This document shows, one piece after another, positions 43,612 to 51,208 of a stretch of DNA of 62,585 nucleotides. The notes under the pieces are model-generated. The model saw only the letters and a program-made list of their open reading frames with translations. It had not been told where the DNA came from and did no database searches. This DNA comes from JBBCJT01 sp037190665 (GTDB lineage Bacteria > Pseudomonadota > Alphaproteobacteria > Acetobacterales > Acetobacteraceae). A program made the position numbers and the translations under genes. The stretch's first letter is position 1. Every line of letters starts with the position of its first letter. The stretch spans positions 1 through 62,585 of the forward strand of contig JBBCJT010000049.1 in the NCBI GenBank assembly GCA_037190665.1. The letters are read 5' to 3'.

Positions 43612-44469
43612 ATGATTAGCTATCCACCAAGAAACGGCCTCACTCAAGGGACCATCTTCACCTGTGCGACTTCCGAGGACTATCTCGACGCAAATCTACG
43701 CGGCCTGGTGATAACTGCCCGCTGCGATGTCGCATATGGCAAGGCTCCGGTAATCAGTTACGTGCCGCTGGTCAGCTTCCGGGCGTGGCTGCTTCGCGAT
43801 GGGCTAAGACTTCTAGCTTCGCGTAGCCTCGCCGCGAGCAAGGGAAGTATGAGAGCCGCACTGCGCGACGCCGGACTCGCTGAGTCTATACTTGACACGC
43901 TTTCCGCGGAAAGTGTGCGCGCGCACCTAGGAAAAATGACCGGGAAGGCGGAGCGGAATGCAGCCAAGCAATACGCTGCCGCCGAGACAAAGAAGCAGGC
44001 GGCTGAGGCAGCGCTCGGGGCAGCGCCTGGAGCAAAGCTCGCAACGGATTTTTTCAACGACCAGTCAAAGGAGTATCAGCGGCTGCTACAGGAACTGCTT
44101 TCTAACGGTATCTCGGACTACCACTTCGTCGAACGCTCCGAGCCTAGTGAGGTTTGCGAGGGCTATGTGGCACTACTACGCGAGATTCGCTATCTTCCTG
44201 CCGGTCTAGCGCGCGAACTGAATGATGGCATCGATTTTCAGCGCTTCACGAAGCTCTGCCTTGATCAGCCCAAGCATGCTGACAAGCTGACTATAGCCGA
44301 CGAGGAGCAGTACGCGATGCCCGTGGGCGTAGTACAATCACCGTTCATCGAACTGTTCATGCAGCGCTTCACAAGTCTGTACGCTAGGATCGGTGTAACC
44401 GATTTTTCGCCCGAGATAATGAAGTCGCTGCGCAGCATCGTGCCATTCAATGTCGGAGACGCCTCATGA
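43612..44469 (+). CDS. Unknown protein coupled to an SF1 helicase, candidate defence component
   Basis: A 285-residue soluble protein counted from ATG 43612; GTG 43606 and an upstream ATG at 43522 are alternatives. The N-terminus has a compact domain with LTQGTIFTCATSED, then NLRGLVITARCDVAYGK and YVPLVSF, reminiscent of a 'QGxI ... V(I/V)(S/T)xxCD(I/V)' pattern I have seen in uncharacterised proteins. The middle (residues about 105-140) is an Ala/Lys-rich charged helix. The end has GVVQSPFIELFMQRFTSLYA, then RIGV. No catalytic motif of a known nuclease, protease or NTPase is evident; Cys38-Asp39 is the most notable pair. The stop overlaps the helicase start (ATGA), so the two products are probably made in a fixed ratio. 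Confidence 0.8.
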   Translation: MISYPPRNGLTQGTIFTCATSEDYLDANLRGLVITARCDVAYGKAPVISYVPLVSFRAWLLRDGLRLLASRSLAASKGSMRAALRDAGLAESILDTLSAESVRAHLGKMTGKAERNAAKQYAAAETKKQAAEAALGAAPGAKLATDFFNDQSKEYQRLLQELLSNGISDYHFVERSEPSEVCEGYVALLREIRYLPAGLARELNDGIDFQRFTKLCLDQPKHADKLTIADEEQYAMPVGVVQSPFIELFMQRFTSLYARIGVTDFSPEIMKSLRSIVPFNVGDAS

Positions 44470-46754
44470 CGTTCATCGCAATCAGACGAGACGCAGCCGC
44501 AGACATCATCGCCGAACGTGTTCTTCAGTCAAACGATTTTCCCCAAGGCCGCAGCCTCGCACATCAACTCAGGTCGGGAACCATCGACAGCGTTGGGCCG
44601 AGGATATCGACCTCGAAGACAAAACATGGAGTAGTTGCCTACAGTAGAGACGCCTCGGAGCAACGCTATGTAGTCTTCGACCTCGCACAAAGCCATATCT
44701 TCGCCCACGCTTCGAGTGAGCAAGCCATCCTCTACCTGCAGCGCGTTCTACGGTTCGCCATCAAGTTCTGGGATAAGGGCGTCTTGACCCCCGCGGAGAA
44801 AGTGCTGAGTGCGACAACGGCAGCAGTGTTCCCGTTTCCGTTGAGTCGGAAGACAGGTGTGCGGATCTCGCTCGATCTAAACCCGGACGTGGAAAGGCTG
44901 GCGCGGCGGGGCATGTCCGGGCGTTACCTGTTGGCCTACAGAATCGGGACCGATGAGGGGGAAGGACCGCAGGCGACGGCGAACGTCACGACATTTCGCA
45001 AGTTTCTAGAGGACCTCTCGGGGTTAGGCTCTGGGCTTGAGGCGTCGCCGGGAAAGCCGACACCTGCATGGGAGGCAACTTTTTCAAGTACATCTTTGGA
45101 ACCGCTCGCCACTAAGGTCGATATTCATCAGACGTATGAGACTTGGCTACAGTTACTTACCGAAGATCAAAAGCAGTTCATATACGCCCCCCTGCGCCAC
45201 CCGGTCCGGATCGATGGTCCCGCGGGCACGGGCAAGACCGTGTCATTATCGCTTGCAGCGATCCATTCGATGCGACTGGCGGCGAGAGAGGATCGAGAAT
45301 ATCAGGCCATCTTCATCACGCATAGTGAAGCGAGTCGACGCAGCATTTCGACCGCTCTCGAGGCGATGGAGAGCGAAGAGTTCATGCAGCAACAAGCCTC
45401 GATTCGGCGTCTGCGCGTCGAGACACTGCAAAGTTACTGTAGCGACCTACTGAGGCAGGAAGTTTCGGAGACGGAGTTTGTCGACACGGACGCTTATGAC
45501 GCAAAACAGCTGCAGCTGATGTATGTCGACGACGCACTCCGGCAAGTGCAAGGTGAATTTGAAACATATGCAAATTTTATGTCGCCAACGTTTAAGGCAT
45601 ACATGGAAAGCGAGGAAAACGACATTAAGATCTTATTGATACAGCACGAGATCGCCGTCGTAATCAAGGGGCGGGCAAAGGAGAACTTGGACACTTACAA
45701 GAGGATCTCGCCTATACCTTCTGCACTGCCTGTGAGCAGCGAAGGGGATAAGGCATTTATCTGGCGGGTCTACGAGCGCTATCGGGAGCAACTCGTGGCT
45801 GGTGGGCAGTTCGACACGGACGACGTCGTCCTCTCGGCACTAAGCCAGCTCTCTACGCCGATCTGGCGCCGTAGGCGTGCGCGCGACGGCTTTGATGCAA
45901 TCTTCGTTGACGAGACTCACCTCTTCAACATGAACGAGCTGTCGATCTTCCATCACTTAACCCGATCAGAGAATTCATTTCCGATCGCTTTCGCGGTGGA
46001 TCGCTCCCAAGCAATCGGCGACAGGGGTTGGACAGATGACATCGACATAGCCTCTTTGATGCCATCGCAGAAAGACCGTTCGTCGAGTACTACGGTCAAC
46101 GTAAAGGGTATCTTCCGCTGCTCTCCCGACATCGTGAACCTCGCCTTCAGTATAACGTCGTCTGGGGCGACCCTATTTACGAACTTTCAGGATCCCATGA
46201 CGCTCGCCTACAGCAACATGACGTTCGATGAGGAGAAGAAGGCGAGGCGGCCCTACTACATCGATTACGCGACTGACGCTGCTATGGTGAACTCGGCGCT
46301 GTCGGTGGCCGAAGAGATGCGCGCTTCAGTAGGTGCGAGCAAAGGAGACATTGCCATTGTCGTCTTCGACGAAAGCCTGTTTCACGACCTCGAGAAGAGA
46401 TCGATCGAGGAAAACCGCCCGGTTGAAATCTTGAAGCACCGCGGCGATCCAGAGGTGGCAAGGCGAGCAAAAAGCGCCGGTCGCTTCGTCCTGTCGCTCC
46501 CGGACTACGTAGGAGGCTTGGAATTCGACGGCGTGGTTCTCGTCGGCGTGGACGACGGGAGGGTGCCTCCATTACCCAACAGCCAGCACTCTCAAAGTAG
46601 AGCCTATCTGACTTTCGCGGCTCACAATAAGCTGTACGTTGCCGTTACGCGCGCGAGGTATCAAGTCTCCATCCTCGGCGTACAGGCGAGAGGGCCGAGC
46701 GCCATCCTTAAGAATGCGTTGGACGCGGGAGTGCTTGAGAGGTGTGAAGGCTAG
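44466..46754 (+). CDS. UvrD/Rep-like SF1 DNA helicase with unassigned N-terminal domain
   Basis: A 762-residue protein. Residues 1-225 form an N-terminal domain I do not recognise. The helicase core follows: Q-like motif LTEDQKQFI (231-239), Walker A GPAGTGKT (251-258), motif II IFVDETHLF (479-487), motif III AVDRSQAIGD (510-519), motif IV IFRCSPDIVNLA (549-560), motif V region DYVGGLEFDGVVLVG (680-694) and motif VI LYVAVTRAR (723-731). All motifs needed for ATP hydrolysis are intact, so an active motor is expected. No nuclease domain is visible. Codon use and composition differ strongly from the flanking genes, which points to recent transfer. It lies in a two-gene unit with the 43612 gene. 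Confidence 0.9.
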   Translation: MTFIAIRRDAAADIIAERVLQSNDFPQGRSLAHQLRSGTIDSVGPRISTSKTKHGVVAYSRDASEQRYVVFDLAQSHIFAHASSEQAILYLQRVLRFAIKFWDKGVLTPAEKVLSATTAAVFPFPLSRKTGVRISLDLNPDVERLARRGMSGRYLLAYRIGTDEGEGPQATANVTTFRKFLEDLSGLGSGLEASPGKPTPAWEATFSSTSLEPLATKVDIHQTYETWLQLLTEDQKQFIYAPLRHPVRIDGPAGTGKTVSLSLAAIHSMRLAAREDREYQAIFITHSEASRRSISTALEAMESEEFMQQQASIRRLRVETLQSYCSDLLRQEVSETEFVDTDAYDAKQLQLMYVDDALRQVQGEFETYANFMSPTFKAYMESEENDIKILLIQHEIAVVIKGRAKENLDTYKRISPIPSALPVSSEGDKAFIWRVYERYREQLVAGGQFDTDDVVLSALSQLSTPIWRRRRARDGFDAIFVDETHLFNMNELSIFHHLTRSENSFPIAFAVDRSQAIGDRGWTDDIDIASLMPSQKDRSSSTTVNVKGIFRCSPDIVNLAFSITSSGATLFTNFQDPMTLAYSNMTFDEEKKARRPYYIDYATDAAMVNSALSVAEEMRASVGASKGDIAIVVFDESLFHDLEKRSIEENRPVEILKHRGDPEVARRAKSAGRFVLSLPDYVGGLEFDGVVLVGVDDGRVPPLPNSQHSQSRAYLTFAAHNKLYVAVTRARYQVSILGVQARGPSAILKNALDAGVLERCEG

Positions 46755-46828
46755 AAGGGGAGTGAGGCGATCGAGGCAGCACGGCCGCTTCAGCCAGACA
46801 GGGCTTCGCCCACTCGAGCAGGCAGCCC

Positions 46829-47506
46829 CTAAATCACCCTCCCCTCCCGCAACGCCACCACCCGATCCATCCGCGCCGCCAGCTCCGGGTTATGCGTCGC
46901 GATCAGCGCCGCCACCCCCTGCCCCCGCACCACCGCCAGCAGTTCGTTGAACACGACATCCGCCGTGCTCACGTCCAGGTTCCCCGTCGGCTCATCCGCC
47001 AGCAGCACCCGCGGCCGGTTCGCCAGCGCCCGCGCGATCGCCACCCTCTGCTGCTCGCCGCCCGACAGCTTGCCCGGATAGTGATCCACCCGGTGCGACA
47101 GGCCGAACGCGCCCAGCAGTTCGCCCGCCCGCGCCCGCGCCGCCGTGCGCCCCACGCCCGCCGCCAGCATCGGCAGCGCGACGTTCTCCAGCGCGCTGAA
47201 CTCCCGCAGCAAATGGTGGAACTGGTAGACGAAGCCGATCGTGTCGCGGCGGATCGCGGTGCGCTCGCGGTCTCCCAATCGTCCGGCCGCGCGGCCGGCC
47301 ACGTACACCTCGCCGCCGTCCGGCCGCTCCAGCAGCCCCGCCAGATGCAGCAGCGTGGACTTGCCCGCGCCGGATGGCGCGACCAGAGCCACGATCTCCC
47401 CGGCTTCCAGTGTCAGCTCCGCGCCCTTCAGCACCGTCAGCCCCCCGGCATCGGTGCGGTAGGTGCGCTCGATCGCCTGCAGCCGCAGCGGGGCCGCGTC
47501 ACTCAT
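46829..47506 (-). CDS. lolD: Lipoprotein-releasing ABC transporter ATP-binding protein
   Basis: A 225-residue ABC ATPase: Walker A APSGAGKSTLLH, signature LSGGEQQRVAIARAL, Walker B VLLADEPTGNLD. The family member is identified by its coupling to a LolC/E permease, whose stop overlaps this start by eight bases. The complex extracts lipoproteins from the inner membrane and hands them to LolA. The island ends about 75 bases beyond the stop codon. Confidence 0.94.
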   Translation of the reverse strand: MSDAAPLRLQAIERTYRTDAGGLTVLKGAELTLEAGEIVALVAPSGAGKSTLLHLAGLLERPDGGEVYVAGRAAGRLGDRERTAIRRDTIGFVYQFHHLLREFSALENVALPMLAAGVGRTAARARAGELLGAFGLSHRVDHYPGKLSGGEQQRVAIARALANRPRVLLADEPTGNLDVSTADVVFNELLAVVRGQGVAALIATHNPELAARMDRVVALREGRVI

Positions 47507-48749
47507 TGCGCAGCGCCTCCACCGGATCGGTGCGCGCCGCCCGCCATGAGGGATACAGCGTGGCGAGCAGCGACAGGGCGAGCGCCATGCCCACCACCTG
47601 CATCACCTCGTTCGGGTCCATCACCGCCGGCAGCCTGGTCAGGAAGTAGATCTCCGGGTTGAACACGTTCGCGCCGGACAGCTTCTCCACCCAGCCGCGG
47701 ATGGTCTCGATGTTCCAGCAGAACACCACGCCCAGCAGCGTGCCGACCACGGTGCCGACCACGCCGACCGATGCGCCGACCATCAGGAAGATGCGCGTGA
47801 TCGCCCCGCCGGAGGCGCCGAAGGTGCGCATCACCGCGATGTCCCGCGTCTTGTCCTTCACCAGCATGATCAGCGAGGACACGATGTTGAACGCGGCCAC
47901 CAGGATGATCAGCGTCAGGATCAGGAACATCACGTTGCGTTCCACCTGCACCGCCGCGAAGAAGGAGTTGTTGGCCTGCTGCCAGTCCAGCACCCGCACC
48001 GCGCGACCCTGCAGGATCCGGCGGATCTCCTGGCTCACCGCGCCGACCCGGTCGGGGTTGTTGACCATCACCTCGATCTGGCTCGCGCCGTCCGGCTGCT
48101 GGAAGAACACCTGCGCGGCCTCGAACGGCAGGTAGACGTAGCTGCTGTCGTATTCGTTCATCCCCGCCTCGAACACCGCGGCGATGCGGTAGGCGCGGAT
48201 GCGCGGCACGGTGCCGAAGGCGGTCGCCGCCCCCTGGGGCGAGATCAGCGTGACCGGATCGCCCGGCCGCAGCCCCCACCTCTGGGCGAGGCGGATGCCG
48301 ACGACGATGGCGTCGTCGCCGTGGAAGTCGGCGAGCGTGCCGGCGCGGATGTTGTCCGCGATCAGCGTCCGCGCGCGCAGGTCGTCCGGGCGGATGCCGC
48401 GCACCAGCCCGCCGATCGCGCCGCCGCGCTCGCCCGACAGCAGCACCTGGCCTTCCACGATGGGCGTCGCACTCACCACGCCCGGCAGCGCGCGGATGCG
48501 CCCGGCGATGTCGTCGAAGTCGCGCAGCGGCTCGCCGATGCCGTACACGCCCAGATGCCCGTTGAGCCCCAGGATGCGGCCGAGCAGTTCCTGGCGGAAC
48601 CCGTTCATCACGCTCATCACGATGATCAGCGTGGCGACGCCGAGCGCGATGCCCACCAGCGAGAAGCCGGCGATGACGGAGACGAACCGTTCCGACCGCC
48701 GCGCGCGCAGGTAGCGCCCGGCGACCGCGCGTTCGAACGCGCCGAACAT
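47499..48749 (-). CDS. lolC: Lipoprotein-releasing ABC transporter permease, LolC/E family
   Basis: A 416-residue inner-membrane protein with one N-terminal helix (FVSVIAGFSLVGIALGVATL), a large periplasmic domain (residues about 50-270) and three C-terminal helices. The NGFRQELLGRILGLNGHL segment after the first helix is typical of LolC and LolE. Many alphaproteobacteria have a single such permease, so it may act as a homodimer with LolD. Confidence 0.94.
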   Translation of the reverse strand: MFGAFERAVAGRYLRARRSERFVSVIAGFSLVGIALGVATLIIVMSVMNGFRQELLGRILGLNGHLGVYGIGEPLRDFDDIAGRIRALPGVVSATPIVEGQVLLSGERGGAIGGLVRGIRPDDLRARTLIADNIRAGTLADFHGDDAIVVGIRLAQRWGLRPGDPVTLISPQGAATAFGTVPRIRAYRIAAVFEAGMNEYDSSYVYLPFEAAQVFFQQPDGASQIEVMVNNPDRVGAVSQEIRRILQGRAVRVLDWQQANNSFFAAVQVERNVMFLILTLIILVAAFNIVSSLIMLVKDKTRDIAVMRTFGASGGAITRIFLMVGASVGVVGTVVGTLLGVVFCWNIETIRGWVEKLSGANVFNPEIYFLTRLPAVMDPNEVMQVVGMALALSLLATLYPSWRAARTDPVEALRNE

Positions 48750-48866
48750 GCTAGCGGTCCGCCCGTGGCTGCGCGCCGTGCGCAGCGGCGTGAACCGGCC
48801 CGCCCCGGGAACCGTGAGCGGTGCGCGGGGCGACCGCCGTGCCGAAGGCCGACAGCATGCGCACCG

Positions 48867-50177
48867 CTAGACGCCGATCAGCGCCAGCGCGTCCTCGGCC
48901 GGCAACTCCTGCCGCTCGCCGGTCGCCCGCCGCTTCAGCTCCACCTTGCCGGCCGCCGCGCCGCGCGGGCCGACGACGATCTGCCACGGGTGGCCCATCA
49001 GGTCGGCATCGGCGAACTTCACCCCCGCCCGTTCCTCGCGGTCGTCGTACAGCGCCACCGCGGACAGCCGCGCGTAGAGGTCCTCGCACATCCGGTCGCA
49101 CAGCCCGTCGCCGCGCTTGAGGTTGAGGATCGCGGCACGGAACGGCGCCACCGGATCGGGCCAGATGATCCCCGCCTCGTCGTGGCTCGCCTCGATGATG
49201 GCGCCCGCCAGCCGCGAGACGCCGATGCCGTAGGACCCCATCTCCACCGCCACCGCCTTGCCGTCCTGGCCTGCGACCGTCAGGCCGAGGGGGGCGGAAT
49301 ACTTGGTGCCGAAGTAGAAGATCTGCCCCACCTCGATGCCGCGGCCCTCGCGGCGGCGCTCGGCGGGGATCGTGTCCCACAGCTTCGTGTCGTGCTTCTC
49401 GTCGGTCGCGGCGTAGATCGCCGTCATCCGCTCCCAGAAGCGGTTCAGGCTCTCGTCGTCGTAGCCGTAGGCGGCGTCGGAGACGTCCAGCGCCTCGAAC
49501 GCCGCATCGTAGAACACGCCGCTCTCGCCGGTCGGCGCTAGCACGATGAACTCGTGGCTCAGGTCGCCGCCGATGGGGCCGGTATCCGCGCGCATCGGGA
49601 TCGCCTTGATGCCGAGCCGGCGGAAGGTGCGCATGTAGGCCAGCATCATGATGCGGTAGGACCGCACCGCGCCGGCGTAGTCGAGATCGAAGGAATAGGC
49701 GTCCTTCATCAGGAACTCGCGGCCGCGCATCACGCCGAAGCGCGGGCGCACCTCGTCGCGGAACTTCCACTGGATGTGGTAGAGCATCTGCGGCAGGTCA
49801 CGGTAGCTGCGGGCCTGTTCGTTGAACAGCTCGGTCAGCATTTCCTCGTTCGTCGGCCCGTACAGCATCTCGCGGTCGTGGCGATCGCGGATGCGCAGCA
49901 TCTCCGGCCCGTAGGCGTCGTAACGGCCGGACCGACGCCACAGGTCGGCGGGCTGGATGGTCGGCATCAGCATTTCCTGCGCGCCGGCCGCGTCCTGCTC
50001 CTCACGCACGATACGGGCGATGTTGTTCAGCACGCGCCAGCCGGTTGGCAGCCAGGCGTAGATACCGGCCGCCGTCTGGCGGACCATCCCCGCGCGCAGC
50101 ATCAGCCGGTGCGAGGCGATCTCCGCACCGGAGGGGTTTTCCTTGAGCGTCGGGATGAAGGCACGGGACAGTCGCAT
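48867..50177 (-). CDS. proS: Prolyl-tRNA synthetase, short form without editing insertion
   Basis: A 436-residue class II synthetase. Motif 1 region GMVRQTAAGIYAWLPTGWRV, motif 2 FRDEVRPRFGVMRGREFLMKD and motif 3 GSYGIGVSRLAGAIIE are present, followed by an anticodon-binding domain. The roughly 180-residue INS editing domain of the E. coli enzyme is missing between motifs 2 and 3, as in alphaproteobacterial ProRS. Clearance of Ala-tRNA(Pro) would need a free-standing editing protein encoded elsewhere. Confidence 0.96.
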   Translation of the reverse strand: MRLSRAFIPTLKENPSGAEIASHRLMLRAGMVRQTAAGIYAWLPTGWRVLNNIARIVREEQDAAGAQEMLMPTIQPADLWRRSGRYDAYGPEMLRIRDRHDREMLYGPTNEEMLTELFNEQARSYRDLPQMLYHIQWKFRDEVRPRFGVMRGREFLMKDAYSFDLDYAGAVRSYRIMMLAYMRTFRRLGIKAIPMRADTGPIGGDLSHEFIVLAPTGESGVFYDAAFEALDVSDAAYGYDDESLNRFWERMTAIYAATDEKHDTKLWDTIPAERRREGRGIEVGQIFYFGTKYSAPLGLTVAGQDGKAVAVEMGSYGIGVSRLAGAIIEASHDEAGIIWPDPVAPFRAAILNLKRGDGLCDRMCEDLYARLSAVALYDDREERAGVKFADADLMGHPWQIVVGPRGAAAGKVELKRRATGERQELPAEDALALIGV

Positions 50178-50208
50178 GGTCTCTCGCGGGCTTTAGGAGG
50201 CGCGGACC

Positions 50209-51102
50209 CTAGTCTCGCGCGGCGTGTCCCGCCAGTGCCGAAGCCTCGGACGCGAGCCACGCCTCCAGCGCCATCAGCGCACCCTCCCCGGCCCGCGCGG
50301 CCTCGTACATCAGGACAAAACTGCGGGAGGAGCGGCGGCAGAACGGATGCGCCAGCACGACGCGCCCGGCTGCGAGGTCGGCGTCCACCAGCGCACGGAT
50401 CGCCATCGCCACGCCCAGCCCCTCGGCAGCGGCGTCGAGAGCGAGCGCGATGCTCTCGAACATGCTGCCGGCGTGGGGATCGGGTCCGGCGATACCGGCG
50501 GCGGCGAGCCAGCGGGCCCAGTCGTCGGGCCGCTGGCGGGAATGCAGAAGCCGCGCGCCGGACCAGTCGAACCCCGCCATATGCGGGGCGCAGACGGGGA
50601 CGGTCTCGATCGGCACCAGTTCCTGCAGCACCAGCCCCGGCCGCTGGGCGGGATTGGTGACCGCGATCACGGCGTCGAACCGGCCGGGCACGAGGTCGAG
50701 CGCATTGCCGGTGGTCGTCAGCGCGAGGTCGAGCGTCGCGTGCCGCGCGCGCAGCCGCCCCAGGCGCGGGATCAGCCAGCGGCTGGCGAAGAGCGTGTGG
50801 ACGCCGAGCGAGACGGTCACGCCCACCCCGGGGCTTGCCGCCCGCAGCACGCCGTCCGCCAGCCGGTCCAGCGCCTCCCGCGCGGCCGCGAACAGCACCT
50901 CCCCCGCCGGGGTCAGCGCGAGGCCGGACGGGCTGCGCACGAACAGTTCCAGCCGCAGGTCGTACTCCAGCGTCCGCACCTGCCGGCTGATCGCGCCGGG
51001 GGTCACGTACAGCTCCCCCGCGGCGCGGTTCATGCTGCGGTGCCTCGCCGCCGCCTCGAAGGCACGCAGCGCATTCAGGGAGGGAAGCCGGCGGTAGGTC
51101 AT
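50209..51102 (-). CDS. LysR-family transcriptional regulator, GcvA-like
   Basis: A 297-residue regulator of the GcvA/AmpR type, recognisable from LPSLNALRAFEAAARHRSMN and the helix VTPGAISRQVRTLE. It is divergent from the acyl-CoA dehydrogenase gene, and a perfect palindrome at 51105-51129 starts two bases upstream of its start codon. It most likely controls the acyl-CoA dehydrogenase and Bug receptor operon. Confidence 0.93.
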   Translation of the reverse strand: MTYRRLPSLNALRAFEAAARHRSMNRAAGELYVTPGAISRQVRTLEYDLRLELFVRSPSGLALTPAGEVLFAAAREALDRLADGVLRAASPGVGVTVSLGVHTLFASRWLIPRLGRLRARHATLDLALTTTGNALDLVPGRFDAVIAVTNPAQRPGLVLQELVPIETVPVCAPHMAGFDWSGARLLHSRQRPDDWARWLAAAGIAGPDPHAGSMFESIALALDAAAEGLGVAMAIRALVDADLAAGRVVLAHPFCRRSSRSFVLMYEAARAGEGALMALEAWLASEASALAGHAARD

Positions 51103-51104
51103 GA

Positions 51105-51129
51105 GGGTATTGATTCTAGCTCAATACCC
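51105..51129. promoter_or_regulatory. Palindrome with 9-bp arms, probable LysR operator
   Basis: GGGTATTGA and TCAATACCC form a perfect inverted repeat around a 7-base spacer, in the gap between the LysR gene and the acyl-CoA dehydrogenase gene. The inner ATTGA-N7-TCAAT is of the type bound by GcvA-like regulators. Confidence 0.7.
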
Positions 51130-51208
51130 CCACCGGAGAAATCGGTTGGACGGCCGCTCCGCCCGCGTCAGATCGACGGTCCAGAAGAACAACGTGGGAG
51201 ACGCAAGA

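Noticed and set aside
43288..43647. A 119-codon reverse frame and a 67-codon forward frame in the left part of the island
   Set aside because: The two overlap each other and the start of the 43612 gene, have no clear ribosome site and match no family I recognise. Either could be real, so they are noted but not annotated.
46755..46828. Possible direct repeat marking the right end of the island
   Set aside because: I compared it with the left junction at about 43250-43320 and found no convincing shared sequence, so no attachment site is claimed.
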